DNA of 64,000 nucleotides from positions 507,149 to 571,148 of the forward strand of contig CAJNDS010002127.1 of assembly GCA_905221605.1 (NCBI GenBank), in the 5' to 3' direction. A model generated the notes under the pieces. It was given only the letters and a program-made list of their open reading frames with translations, did no database searches and was not told the origin of the DNA. Shown here one piece after another: positions 40,659 through 49,845 of the stretch (positions are counted from its first letter, which is position 1; each line of letters begins with the position of its first letter). The position numbers and the translations under genes are program-made. The DNA is from Symbiodinium natans. Taxonomy: Eukaryota; Sar; Dinophyceae; Suessiales; Symbiodiniaceae.

Positions 40659-43600
40659 ATGGCAGCCTTTGACATGTTTTTGAAGTGTCGGCAGGACATC
40701 GCTCGAGTCTGCTTTGTAGGTCGGGCACATAGTCCGCTGCCCCCAACACAGGCACATTTGGTGCCAGTTTTGACTCACACAGTTTGCGGTTGGGACCGCG
40801 TTTGCGCAGAGGCTTTGAACTCTTTGATGTACACGCGGCATGGAAATAAGTCCTTGATTGATCGCGTTCTTGCTATCGGTCGAGGTAGTATCTCCGATGC
40901 CACTCTTCGGCTTTCCACGTTAAGCTTTGAAAGAGGTGCTTGGCAGAGGCCAGCGCGTTCGTCTGCGCTTTGGCACGATTCCACTCAGTGCTACCTCCAA
41001 AATGGTATGCGAGTTTTCCGCGCTGTCCTTCTGCACGACACTAAGATTCCTTCTCTCGTGGTGTTTTACTCGCGCAAGTCTGTGTTCCAGTACTTGATTC
41101 TTCGTCGCACTGTCGCGATTCAATCTTTCATGGATGTTCTAGCGCGTGGGCACACCTCCGTTGGTGAGGCGGGATGCCGTCGTTCTTTTCCCCAGTGGCT
41201 TGAGCAGACGCGCTACTTGTTGCGTTCTGTCGGTGTCCGCAGGGATCCGAGCGGCAGCGAAGTGCCCCCTGATATGGAATCCCGTCGCAAGTCCAGGCGT
41301 TCTGTGGCGGCTCGCTCGCGTAGAGTAGAGAATTTTCGGCTCGTCAGGCGTGCCAACCGGCAACGCTACCGTTCTTTGAAGACGGAGCTCCAAAAATTGA
41401 CCCTAGTTGTTGATGCTCCGAGGGATTCCCAAAGGGTTCAAGAAGCTCTTCACACGGTTGGCTGTGACTTGTCTTCCAATGCTGGCGCCTTTAAGGCTTC
41501 TTTGCCAGCTCCAGAGGTGGGAACTCGTAATCCCACTCTGATCCGGGCGGCGCGCCTTAAAGGCTTCCTTTGCGCCACCTGGAACGTGGAGGGTCTCCGA
41601 AGCCCGGGCAAGCATCACGTGCTTGTCAGAGCTATGGAAACCTACCACTTGGACATTGTTCTTCTCCAGGAAACACACACACAAGGTGCTGCTTCGTATT
41701 GCATTCGGGATCATCTTTTCTATTTAGTCGGCTCTTCTGATCGTAAATGTGACGCGCATGCTGGGGTAGGTTTTATCCTTGCGCCTCACATGCGTAAATA
41801 CGTGATTCGTTTCACGCCTTATCACGCGAGAGTCGCTGCTCTGGAAATCAACACCAGACCGCGTGCTTCCACCTTTTTCAGCATTTATGCCCCCAGCACT
41901 CTCCCGGATCCTGCGCTTGATAGAGAGCGCAAGGAGGCTTTCTGGGACCTGCTCGCTAGTATTGTCCCGCGTTCCAACTCCAGCAGCCCCATCGTCATCG
42001 CTGGGGACTTCAATTCGAGACTCATACGGAAACTGGCGGAGGATCCGCCTGTGTTTGGCGACGCGCTTTTTGGCACCTCCAGTGTGATTCACACTGAGGA
42101 ATGGAATAATCGGGCGAACCTTCTTAGTTTTGCGCATGAGCGCAACTTGCTGTTGCTCAACACTTTCACCTCGAAGCCAGTTTGCACGTTCCGTGAAATT
42201 GGCGCCGGAAGTTCTATCTTTGATCCGGCTCCGCAGGATTATCACATTCTCGACTTTGTTTTGGTCCCTGCGACTCGGAAGAACAGCATTCATGGCATTC
42301 ATGGCCTTCATTCTTTCGCTTTTGATTCCCACCACTACCCTTTGGTTTTCAAATACCAATTTAAAGATGCAGGGCGTGTCAAAACCTGTGGCAACAGACC
42401 CGGTCTGGTCCTTCCACCGCAATTGCAGCTCCCGACTTTTGACCAGAGGCCGGAAGGTCCGGTCTTTTACGTTTTCACTGATGGTTCAGCGGGCGCCGGT
42501 GCGGCGGGCTGGGGCTTCTCCATCTGCTTTGATGTTGAAGGTCGGTCTCCACTTCTTTCCTCGCACGGTTGGGTTGAGACTGACCCTTCGAGGCCAGCCT
42601 ACCAGGGCACCTTGCTTTGTACCAATAACACGGCTGAGGTTGTTTCGCTTCTTGAGCTTCTTGATCTTCTCATTCGCGAGTTTCCGGTAGCCACGACTTT
42701 TGTGGTTCGTCCAGACTCGCATTTCGCTATGTACACTGCCTCTTTAGACTGGATTACCTCGAAGCATCCAGAGTTGGTTGAAAAGCTGCTGCTTCACCTC
42801 GCTTGTGCGCAGCAACGCCATTTCTTTTGCTTTCAACATGTTCGGGCTCACAAGGGGGTCCCCGGCAATGAGCGTGCTGATGAGCTCGCTAAATCCGGTG
42901 CCCTCGGCAGCTGTTCTTGGGTTGGCCGTTGGGGCGCTCTCATTCAGCCTCTTCAGGTCCCCAGTCTGCCTCCCGCCCTCAGTCTTTCTTATGAGGGCCT
43001 TATCGCTCTCATTTCTTCGCAAATGTTGCGACGGCCTCCTCGGAAGGCCAAAAAGCCGTGGATCTCCGAGGCCACGTTGGCCAAAATCGATGAACTCGCT
43101 TTCCTGCGCACGAATGGGTTGGCAACCCATGAGCAGGAGGTTGCCCACCATAAGGAGATTCGCAAAAGGGCACGCCGTGACAAGAGGGATTGGACAACAG
43201 CTCGTCTGTTGGACCATGACCCCCGCTCACCGCCCTGGAAGGTTTTGGCTTCTCTTCGCTCTGCCTTCCACTCCAGACCAGTGGCGATCAAGTCGTCCAC
43301 AGGCCTGGTCACTGGGTATAACATTGCGGAGGAGTTCGCGCAGCATTATGCGCAAAGATGGTCGCTCCCTGGGCCGTTCCTTCCACCCCCGCTTGGGGAC
43401 CCTCATCCTCCTATTCCGGTGGATGGCCTGACCTGCAAGGTGTCTCTGGGTGAGCTCCTGGGAGCTATCGCCCGCACGAAGCGTGGGAAAGCACCGGGGA
43501 CGGATGAAGTTCCGGCGGATGTTTTTCGTCGTCTTACACTGCCGACGCTTCTTCTTATTGCTGCTTTGTTCTCGGACATGATTGAGGGTGGCCCACACCC

Positions 43601-45170
43601 CCAAAGTTGGCGTGAGGCCATGGTAGTGGCTTTGTTCAAAAAGCACTGCCCGTTGGAGGCCAGTAACTATAGGCCCATTGCTTTGTTGAATTCTTTTTAC
43701 AAGCTGTTCGCCTGCGTCCTGCGGTGTCGTCTCGCCAAATATGTTGAGGACCGTTTGCGTGGTTCCCAATCTGGTTTTCGTCCAGCTCGTTCTTCCTCGC
43801 AGTGCGTTTTCCTCCTTAAACGCATGGTGGAGCTGTTTGAGCAGTATGGGGGCACGCTCCACGTCATTTCTCTGGACTGGAGGCTCGCCTTCGACTCCAT
43901 TCACCACTCGTCTATTGATTGGGCGCTTACCCATCTCGGGGTTCCTGCCCAATTTCGGAGGGTCATCATGGCTCTCTACCATGACACGATCTTCCGGGTC
44001 AAATTTGGAGTCGCTTCTTCGGATTACCCCTTTTTGAGAGGTATCCGCCAGGGGTGTCCGCTTTCCCCTTTTTTGTTCGTCGCTGTGCTCTCCGTTGTTT
44101 TTGAGTCTGCCGATGGCGTGTTCTTTGATCGCTACCAGCAGCGTCCTTGGACGCTTTCTCGTGAGTCCCCCACTTCGGATCTGGAGTACGCGGATGACAC
44201 GCTGCTGATGGCACGTACGGGTCAAACGGCGAACCGTATGCTCCACGTCCTCCAAGAGGTCGCTTCTGCTGCAGGCTTGGTTCTTCATCCTGCTAAGACC
44301 TTCCATCTCGCAGTCAATTCGGAGTGGCCCATCATCCCTGCTATGGCTGAGGTCGGTGAGAGGTGCCACTGCCGTTTCTGTGACGAGTCACAGACCTGCC
44401 CTCATGTGTGCCCTTTGCAGCAGGTTGAGGAGCTGGAGTACCTTGGTACTATTACTACCCCGAAGGGCGATGCTGATCCCAATCTGCGTAACCGTCTTAG
44501 GCTTGGTCGCTTGGCGTTTGCTAAGCTCAAGCCTTTTTTCCGTTTGTCGGGTGTCCCTCTGTCCGTCAAGCTGCAAGTCTACACTGCTATCTTCCAAGCG
44601 GTGGTGGTGTATTCGTTGGAGTCTGAGGCTTTGTCACCGTCGCAATATATGCGACTGGACACGCTCGGCATGAAAGTGCTTCGCAGCATTCTTAAGCTGC
44701 CTTCTGCTTATTACTCGCATATTACTGGGGATGGCATTTCTCACGAGGCTGTCCTTAAAGTCTTGGCTGACCGGGGTTTTTCTATTCGTCCTTTGTCCCA
44801 TGTTGTCATGTCTCGGCGTTTGCAGCTCCTTGGTCACATTCTTCGTGATTGTTCGCTGCCTGCCTGGAGTGTGTGTTTTCGGGAGGGTGTCCTCATTTAC
44901 CGTCGACTCTCCTCTACGCGGCGTCGCGGTCGTCGTCGTCCTCGCTGGGCGGAAACTACTATCGCGCTTGCGTATCACAGACTCAATACTCCTCGGCCTC
45001 AGGCTTGGGAGTACTCGCATGCTTTCTTTCGCATGCCCACCCTCCAAGACACTGTCTCTGTCCATGGGGGTCCCGAAGACGTCCGTCTCGGCATCGCGGA
45101 AGCCCATATCTTGAGGACTATCCGGGATAAAGCCCATAACCGTGCCGCGTTCAGAAAGGATGTCTTGTAA
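40659..45170 (+). CDS. LINE ORF2: APE endonuclease - RNase H - reverse transcriptase
   Basis: 1503 aa. Residues 1-300 are basic and unassigned. An APE-type endonuclease follows at ~304-560: TWNVEG (Asn309), LLQETH (Glu338), AGDFNS (Asp450, Asn452), DSHHYP near 556. RNase H at ~605-745 has all four acidic residues: FTDGSAG (Asp608), NNTAEV (Glu660), RPDSHF (Asp686), NERADELAK (Asp741). RT comes last: GKAPGTDEVP (~943), SNYRPIALLN, GSQSGFRPARSS, LDWRLAFDSI, GIRQGCPLSPFLF, YADD at 1177-1180. A Cys/His cluster (CHCRFCDESQTCPHVC) and the YLG motif follow. The protein nicks target DNA and primes cDNA synthesis there. RNase H upstream of RT is unusual; in known APE LINEs it lies downstream. Confidence 0.92.
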   Translation: MAAFDMFLKCRQDIARVCFVGRAHSPLPPTQAHLVPVLTHTVCGWDRVCAEALNSLMYTRHGNKSLIDRVLAIGRGSISDATLRLSTLSFERGAWQRPARSSALWHDSTQCYLQNGMRVFRAVLLHDTKIPSLVVFYSRKSVFQYLILRRTVAIQSFMDVLARGHTSVGEAGCRRSFPQWLEQTRYLLRSVGVRRDPSGSEVPPDMESRRKSRRSVAARSRRVENFRLVRRANRQRYRSLKTELQKLTLVVDAPRDSQRVQEALHTVGCDLSSNAGAFKASLPAPEVGTRNPTLIRAARLKGFLCATWNVEGLRSPGKHHVLVRAMETYHLDIVLLQETHTQGAASYCIRDHLFYLVGSSDRKCDAHAGVGFILAPHMRKYVIRFTPYHARVAALEINTRPRASTFFSIYAPSTLPDPALDRERKEAFWDLLASIVPRSNSSSPIVIAGDFNSRLIRKLAEDPPVFGDALFGTSSVIHTEEWNNRANLLSFAHERNLLLLNTFTSKPVCTFREIGAGSSIFDPAPQDYHILDFVLVPATRKNSIHGIHGLHSFAFDSHHYPLVFKYQFKDAGRVKTCGNRPGLVLPPQLQLPTFDQRPEGPVFYVFTDGSAGAGAAGWGFSICFDVEGRSPLLSSHGWVETDPSRPAYQGTLLCTNNTAEVVSLLELLDLLIREFPVATTFVVRPDSHFAMYTASLDWITSKHPELVEKLLLHLACAQQRHFFCFQHVRAHKGVPGNERADELAKSGALGSCSWVGRWGALIQPLQVPSLPPALSLSYEGLIALISSQMLRRPPRKAKKPWISEATLAKIDELAFLRTNGLATHEQEVAHHKEIRKRARRDKRDWTTARLLDHDPRSPPWKVLASLRSAFHSRPVAIKSSTGLVTGYNIAEEFAQHYAQRWSLPGPFLPPPLGDPHPPIPVDGLTCKVSLGELLGAIARTKRGKAPGTDEVPADVFRRLTLPTLLLIAALFSDMIEGGPHPQSWREAMVVALFKKHCPLEASNYRPIALLNSFYKLFACVLRCRLAKYVEDRLRGSQSGFRPARSSSQCVFLLKRMVELFEQYGGTLHVISLDWRLAFDSIHHSSIDWALTHLGVPAQFRRVIMALYHDTIFRVKFGVASSDYPFLRGIRQGCPLSPFLFVAVLSVVFESADGVFFDRYQQRPWTLSRESPTSDLEYADDTLLMARTGQTANRMLHVLQEVASAAGLVLHPAKTFHLAVNSEWPIIPAMAEVGERCHCRFCDESQTCPHVCPLQQVEELEYLGTITTPKGDADPNLRNRLRLGRLAFAKLKPFFRLSGVPLSVKLQVYTAIFQAVVVYSLESEALSPSQYMRLDTLGMKVLRSILKLPSAYYSHITGDGISHEAVLKVLADRGFSIRPLSHVVMSRRLQLLGHILRDCSLPAWSVCFREGVLIYRRLSSTRRRGRRRPRWAETTIALAYHRLNTPRPQAWEYSHAFFRMPTLQDTVSVHGGPEDVRLGIAEAHILRTIRDKAHNRAAFRKDVL

Positions 45171-45254
45171 GTCCTCTGTCGCATTTTGAGCGGGTCCTGG
45201 CTTTTCTGTGTCTTTTGCACGCACACTGCCAAATTCCCTTGAAAGAAGAAGAAA

Positions 45255-45267
45255 GCTTGGAAAGGTT
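45255..45267 (+). repeat. LINE target-site duplication, right copy
   Basis: GCTTGGAAAGGTT, the second copy; it directly follows the GAAAGAAGAAGAAA tail and restores the copia frame. Confidence 0.95.
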
Positions 45268-46710
45268 CTCTGGTATGCCCAGACAAGGCAAGATCTGAAA
45301 CTGATGATTGGACTCATCAGTACGCAACAAGCTGCGCCGACACAGAGCACCGAAGCGGCGTTGAGGGCACTTCTACGTTATCTCTACACCGACAGACATG
45401 TTGCACTGCGCTTGCCGTCATCGGAGTTGAGTGGTGAGTTCTTGGAATGTTCCGAAGATGTGCTGCGGAATGGTGTGCATGTCTTTGCAGATGCGTCTCA
45501 TGCTCCATACAGGTTCATCGGCAGAAGAGGGATCACAGGTGGAGCCATCTGCTTTGGAGGAGGTCTTGTGCGAGGGATCGCGAAAGTGCAAGGAGTGGTG
45601 TGCTTGTCATCTTGTGAGGCTGAGCTTCATGCGTTGCAGTATGCTGCACAGGAGACAATCGGATTTTTGCACTTGCTTGATCGTGTCTTCACTGCCTTTG
45701 GTGAACTTCAAGGTTCAATTGATGTGCAGATGAGTGCCCATGCAGAGGACGAAGGTGGTGAAGAACAGCATGACAAGATCTACACTGAACTGTTGACGGA
45801 CAGTCAGGCAGCGTTGGATGTCATTCATGCAGAAGACGTCCCTAAGCGTTCGCGGCATGTGGAGATCCGATTGGCATGGATGAGAGAACATCTCTTGAGA
45901 GGTCGGCTCAAGTTGCGTTGGCTGAGAGGCGCGGAGAATGCTGCTGATCTCTACACTAAAAATCTCGGAACTCGACTCTTCCAAGAACACAGAACGCGAT
46001 TAGGCTTCATCACACAAGATGGACATGTGGAGGCGTTGTACATGTTGTCACAGCTGCGAGTTTCTCCAGAGAGCATGAAGGAATCTGATGAAGTGGCAGT
46101 GCTGGAGGTGTTTTGCAGTGAGGATTCGGCCCTGTGTCAGGTGTGTGGATCACTTGGGGTGCCGTATTGCGGGATCACAGCCAATGCCGAGACCTCAAGA
46201 GTGTTGGCAGAAACCATCAAGGTCATCACTGCTTGGAAGAACAGAGGGCTTTGGATCCACGTTCACGTGTCCACGCCTTGCTCTTCAGGATCGCCACTGC
46301 GGAACTTTGTGCAAAGATGTACAAAATCTGATCTTGAGTGGGAGGCGTTGATGCGATCTGCAGAGAGGTATCTGAGGCTTGGAGATGGACGTACGTTCGA
46401 ATTGCCAAAGCAAAACATGATTTGGAAGAGATGGGGAACACAGAATGTCCTTCGAGCCTCAGGTCTTGTGTATCCCGTAGATGTATGGCTATGCGCCACC
46501 GGCGTGTTGAGTCGAAGCGGTCTTCCAGTGTCAAAACGTCTCAGGTTCATGTGTTCACATCTCGAGTGCGCCCAGAAGCTTTTCGACATGTTTGGAAGCT
46601 GCAGTTGCCAGACACATGCCTCGTTCCATGACATTGACTACACAGCAACAGGGAGGTATAGCAAGGTGCTGGCAGAAGGGTTGGTCAAAGCCCTGAAAGC
46701 AACAAACTGA
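45268..46710 (+). CDS. Copia Pol, distal part: RNase H plus methyltransferase-like tail
   Basis: Continues the copia frame after the LINE: LWYAQTRQDLKLMIGLIST is the RT-RNase H connection. RNase H: FADASHAPY (Asp), LSSCEAELHALQYAA (Glu), TDSQAALDVI (Asp), then RHVEIRLAWM and NAADLYTKNL. After RNase H about 190 extra residues follow. They contain VLEVFCSEDSALCQVCGSLG, like a SAM-binding motif I, and HVSTPCSSGSPLRNF, like the catalytic Pro-Cys motif of C5-cytosine methyltransferases. The end is Cys/His-rich (CSHLECAQKLF, CSCQTHASFHDIDYTATGRY). Methyltransferase capture by dinoflagellate retrotransposons is known; whether this tail is active is uncertain. It has no start of its own, as it is a severed part of the polyprotein. 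Confidence 0.85.
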   Translation, partial: LWYAQTRQDLKLMIGLISTQQAAPTQSTEAALRALLRYLYTDRHVALRLPSSELSGEFLECSEDVLRNGVHVFADASHAPYRFIGRRGITGGAICFGGGLVRGIAKVQGVVCLSSCEAELHALQYAAQETIGFLHLLDRVFTAFGELQGSIDVQMSAHAEDEGGEEQHDKIYTELLTDSQAALDVIHAEDVPKRSRHVEIRLAWMREHLLRGRLKLRWLRGAENAADLYTKNLGTRLFQEHRTRLGFITQDGHVEALYMLSQLRVSPESMKESDEVAVLEVFCSEDSALCQVCGSLGVPYCGITANAETSRVLAETIKVITAWKNRGLWIHVHVSTPCSSGSPLRNFVQRCTKSDLEWEALMRSAERYLRLGDGRTFELPKQNMIWKRWGTQNVLRASGLVYPVDVWLCATGVLSRSGLPVSKRLRFMCSHLECAQKLFDMFGSCSCQTHASFHDIDYTATGRYSKVLAEGLVKALKATN

Positions 46711-46854
46711 AAGGGGGATCCGATTTGGTTTCATCTTACGCCACACATGATCAAGTCATGTGAGGAGTATAGTCAGAGTGCGTTTTGCACAGTGCGTTTG
46801 CACAGCACTTGCGATTCTTTGTAACGCAAGTTTTCTAGTTTTCCCTCGGGCATC

Positions 46855-47592
46855 ATGGTTGCACAGCCTTTGATGAGAGTGGCGATTTCAGTGGCCATTC
46901 TTGCGTTGATGAGCTCTGGAGTGGAGACTGCGAGGCCAGTAGAGCTTTGGGGAACCACCTTCATGGGCAGCGAGCTTGTACAGATGTTTGCTAGTCCGAC
47001 TTGGGATCCAGTATGGATCATCATCATCGGGTGCTTTGTCAACGGCATCTTGGTTGGTACGCTGATCATGACATGCTGTTGTGCGTGGGCATTGTTTTTC
47101 CGGATGAGCTATGGGCAGCAAAGAGCTGCTACACAGAACCCGCCTCTGGATGATGACACGATGAAGCCACAAGGTGCCCAAAACAACTCTATGCCTGAGA
47201 GAAGTCAACAGATGAACCCTCGTAAGCCAGATGGCAAAAAGGAGGCATCGTCGTTGAGAGCGAGGCCGAAGGCAGCTGGTGCAAGGGAGAAGCATGCAAG
47301 TTCCAGCTGCAAGGATAGAGTGGACAAGCGCATCTTTGCTTCAGAGTCTCAGGGCATCTTTCATCACGATCAGACATGCCATCGCATGGAGGGATCATGG
47401 CGAACTATGTGGCAGTGTGGAAACTGTAAGCCAGAGCCAGGCAACACAGAACTGTGTGTCTTCCCGTCCGGGGACAGATATCACAGTGTGTACTGCAAGC
47501 ATGTGGCGGCCGTTACCTCCAACCCAACATGCATCACTCCGTGTTCGGCATGTGTGACAGGGAACAGCAGCAGGCCTCTGAGATTGGAGTGA
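46855..47592 (+). CDS. Extra ORF of the copia element: membrane protein with two zinc modules
   Basis: 245 aa, starting 144 bp after Pol. Residues 1-26 look like a signal peptide (RVAISVAILALMSSGVETA). A strong membrane helix spans about 52-82 (WIIIIGCFVNGILVGTLIMT then CCCAWALFF). A basic, Pro/Ser-rich stretch follows, then two similar Cys/His modules: HHDQTCHRMEGSWRTMWQCG followed by NC, and RYHSVYCKHVAAVT followed by PCSAC. Both fit [F/Y]H-x3/4-C ... C-x2-C, as in small bacterial Ada-type zinc motifs. Position after pol and before the polypurine tract is where envelope-like ORFs sit in some copia elements. An envelope role is a guess. Confidence 0.7.
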   Translation: MVAQPLMRVAISVAILALMSSGVETARPVELWGTTFMGSELVQMFASPTWDPVWIIIIGCFVNGILVGTLIMTCCCAWALFFRMSYGQQRAATQNPPLDDDTMKPQGAQNNSMPERSQQMNPRKPDGKKEASSLRARPKAAGAREKHASSSCKDRVDKRIFASESQGIFHHDQTCHRMEGSWRTMWQCGNCKPEPGNTELCVFPSGDRYHSVYCKHVAAVTSNPTCITPCSACVTGNSSRPLRLE

Positions 47593-47644
47593 TCATCTGA
47601 AGATGTCGTCATCTGAGAGTGAGGTGAGACAAAAAGATCATCCC

Positions 47645-47653
47645 GAAAGGGGG
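47645..47653 (+). promoter_or_regulatory. Polypurine tract
   Basis: GAAAGGGGG lies immediately before the TGTGAAAATC start of the 3' LTR, the expected plus-strand primer site. Confidence 0.65.
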
Positions 47654-47987
47654 TGTGAAAATCTGTGTATAGACACGTCTGCGGGATGCCTTTTAGGCCA
47701 AGGCGCATGTTTGACGTGCTTACTGTATGTCCGGGACGTGCAGGTCTTCCCTGAACAGTCGAGCATGTTTTTCCTTGAGATTTTGTTTTGTAGGAGAAGT
47801 GAGCTTGCGTAGGTGGCGTCAACTGGGTTTTTCCAGTTTTACTTTTGACTCTTGGCTCAAGGTCAAGAGAGCTGAGAAAGCACTAAGAAGGCAGGACAAC
47901 TGCACGTCGCTTTGTGTGACCGAGAAAGTGCTGTGCAAGTGCGAAGCTGTGTGTAAGTTGGGTTTGTGCTGTTTAGAAACTTTTACA
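47654..47987 (+). repeat. 3' LTR of the copia element
   Basis: 334 bp, starting TGTGAAAATC and ending CTTTTACA (TG...CA). The start is supported by the inverse copy at 30667-30955, which stops at the same point, and by the polypurine tract. The end is supported by the identical 40-bp block before the primer-binding site. It contains TTGGCTCAAG, a 10-nt match to the 3' end of the dinoflagellate spliced leader, possibly by chance. Confidence 0.75.
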
Positions 47988-48029
47988 GAAAAGCCAGAGA
48001 AGCCCAACCCAAAATAAAGGCAAAGCCAA

Positions 48030-48830
48030 TCCACCCAAATTGCAGAAGCTATGCCCTGCCAGAATTAAAGGTAAGATGCTTACCCTCCGGAATCCCATTG
48101 TTGAAATATTTTTGCAGTTGTTCCGCAGCAAACCGCTGGACTGGGTTTTCGGGCTTAGGTGCTTGTAGGTCCTTGCACAGACCCAACATGGGTTTTGCAA
48201 ACACAGTGCACAGGATAACGTAAGAACCGCACTCTGAAGATTCTTACAGGTTGATAAGGGAAGAGAGGGCGCTGAGGGGACTGGAATGGACAGGGAGACA
48301 CCGGACAAGATTCCAGTCTTCCACCCAATTGGTTAAGGGCTGGCCGACACTTACCCAGTTTGGGGTTACCCGTATTTGGGCTGTCAAGAATTTCCTTTAA
48401 GATTCCTGCAGGGTGCTGTTGTTTTTCTCCGAGTGGTGCAAGCCCATCTTGAAGAAAGCCTAGCGGCAGGCGTTGTTGTTAGGGACCAATGCTTTGGCTG
48501 ACAGACAGCCAGAGGCACCAGATTGTGGAGGTTAAAGGCTGTGGCTTGGTGCCTGAAAGCCTGTCCAACTGAGCTGCCCAAATCAACCAAGTTTTCTGCG
48601 TGCAAGTGGTATTGGTTTGTCTGGCCAGCAAGTAGAGCAAGAAAGCTGGTTTCCCTTCCTGGTGAGTAAGTGCAAGAAATCCAGGTTAGCAAATGGGGCT
48701 AACAGGAGCTCAGTGCTGATGCGGTATAAGTTTCTGGGGCCTAGGTTAGGAGCAAGAAAGTCCAGGCTGAAAAGTTGGAATTTGTACAAATTCTCGAAAA
48801 TGATAAAATATTTATTTCAGTGATTGTTGA
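48030..48830 (+). repeat. Diverged partial copy of the retrogene-unit 3' flank
   Basis: Matches in the same orientation the 3' flank of the unit at 54290-55260, with a large internal deletion near 48100. Shared blocks include GCTATGCCCTGCCAGAAT, GGACTGGGTTTTCGGGCT and GGGTGCTGTTGTTTTTCTCC. No gene seen. Confidence 0.7.
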
Positions 48831-48834
48831 TGTG

Positions 48835-49065
48835 ATTCAGTCTGTGAAGTCTTGTGCGATTTTCTGTAAGCACCTAATACCCTTGTGATTATGCTGTAAT
48901 TGTTCTGTAATTGGGTATGTGACGTTCTTGCAATGTTTCTGTAATTGTCCTGTGCTCATTCTGCAATTTGTCTGTAACTTTTCTGCGATGTGTGATTCTC
49001 ATGTGATTATCCTGTGATTCTGTGATTATCCTGTAACCTCTTAACTCTTAGACTTCACGTTGTAG
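48835..49065. repeat. Degenerate CTGTAATT/CTGTGATT repeats
   Basis: Short words such as TTCTGTAATTG, CTTGTGATTATG and CCTGTGATT recur every 10-20 bp. It grades into the 12-bp arrays to the right. Confidence 0.6.
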
Positions 49066-49139
49066 ATCGTTTTGTGTGGACTCTTTGTGTTGCTGGTACA
49101 GAGTCTGGGTCACAGCCGTCAGCCCAAGTCACAGCCCAA

Positions 49140-49845
49140 ATCAAATTCTGTGATTTTCTGTGATTTGGGCTGTTACTCGGGCTGTGATTTGGGCTGTGAT
49201 TTGGGCTGTGATTTGAACTGCGGCCTCGGAATCACAGCTTCGAATCACAGTCGAATCACAGTTCGAACCACAGTCCAAACCACAGACCAAATCACAGCCC
49301 GAATCACAGCCCAAATCACAGCTCGAATCACAGCCCAAATTGCAGCCTCCCCCTTGTAAATCCTGTAATTTCCGGTTGTGATTTGGGCTGTATTTGGGCT
49401 GTGATTCGGGCTGTGATTTGGGCTGGGAATAGGAATCACAACCTCGAATCACAGCCCGACTCACAGGCCGAACCACAGCCCAAACCACAGACCAAGTCAC
49501 AGCCCAAATCACAGCCCAAATCACAGCCCAAATCACAGTCCGAATCACAGCCCAAATCACAGCACAAATCACAGCCCAAATCGCAGCCTCCCCCGTGTAA
49601 ATCCTGTGATTTCCGGTTGTGATCTTGGCTGTGATTCGGGCTGTGATTTGGGCTGTGATTCGGGCCCAAACCGCAGACCAAATCACAGCCCAAATCACAG
49701 CTCACAGCCCAAATCGCAGCCTCCCCCTTGCAAATCCTGTGATTTCCGGTTGTGAGTTGGGCTGTGATTCGGGCTGTGATTTGGGCTGTGATTCGCGCTG
49801 TGATTTGGGCTGCGATTTGGGCTGTGGCCCGGGCGGGCCGTGAGT
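49140..49845. repeat. 12-bp repeat arrays on both strands (foldback clusters)
   Basis: Runs of GCTGTGATTTGG (12 bp, variants with TTCGG) alternate with runs of its complement CCAAATCACAGC. Each forward run can pair with the following reverse run. Three junctions share GCAGCCTCCCCCTTGTAAAT then CCTGTGATTTCCGGTTGTGA (near 49345, 49580 and 49715). ORFs here are 4-residue repeats (QPKS, DLGC) and are rejected. Confidence 0.9.

Larger units (their letters stand above)
38554..45254 (+). mobile_element. Full-length LINE (non-LTR retrotransposon) nested in copia pol
   Basis: 6701 bp between perfect 13-bp direct repeats. It has a 236-bp 5' untranslated region, ORF1, a 72-bp gap, ORF2 and a short (84-bp) 3' untranslated region. 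The 3' end is a GAAAGAAGAAGAAA tail, not poly(A). Both ORFs are open and all catalytic motifs are present, so it is young and may be competent. It inserted in the same orientation as the copia host. Confidence 0.95.
33149..47987 (+). mobile_element. Ty1/copia-type LTR retrotransposon, split by a LINE
   Basis: Order: 5' LTR remnant (33149-33188), primer-binding site (33189-33200), Gag-Pol (33253-38553), nested LINE (38554-45254), rest of Pol (45268-46710), extra membrane/zinc ORF (46855-47592), polypurine tract (47645-47653), 3' LTR (47654-47987). Integrase precedes RT, which defines the copia order. Without the LINE and one target copy the element is about 8.1 kb. No 5-bp target duplication was seen, consistent with loss of the 5' LTR left part. 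It can no longer make a full Pol. Confidence 0.9.

Noticed and set aside
47866-47875. TTGGCTCAAG in the copia LTR as a relict spliced leader.
   Set aside because: Only 10 nt match, with no TTTT before it and no tandem units; chance cannot be excluded.
49141-49705. ORFs with QPKS or DLGC repeats.
   Set aside because: Pure translations of the 12-bp array.
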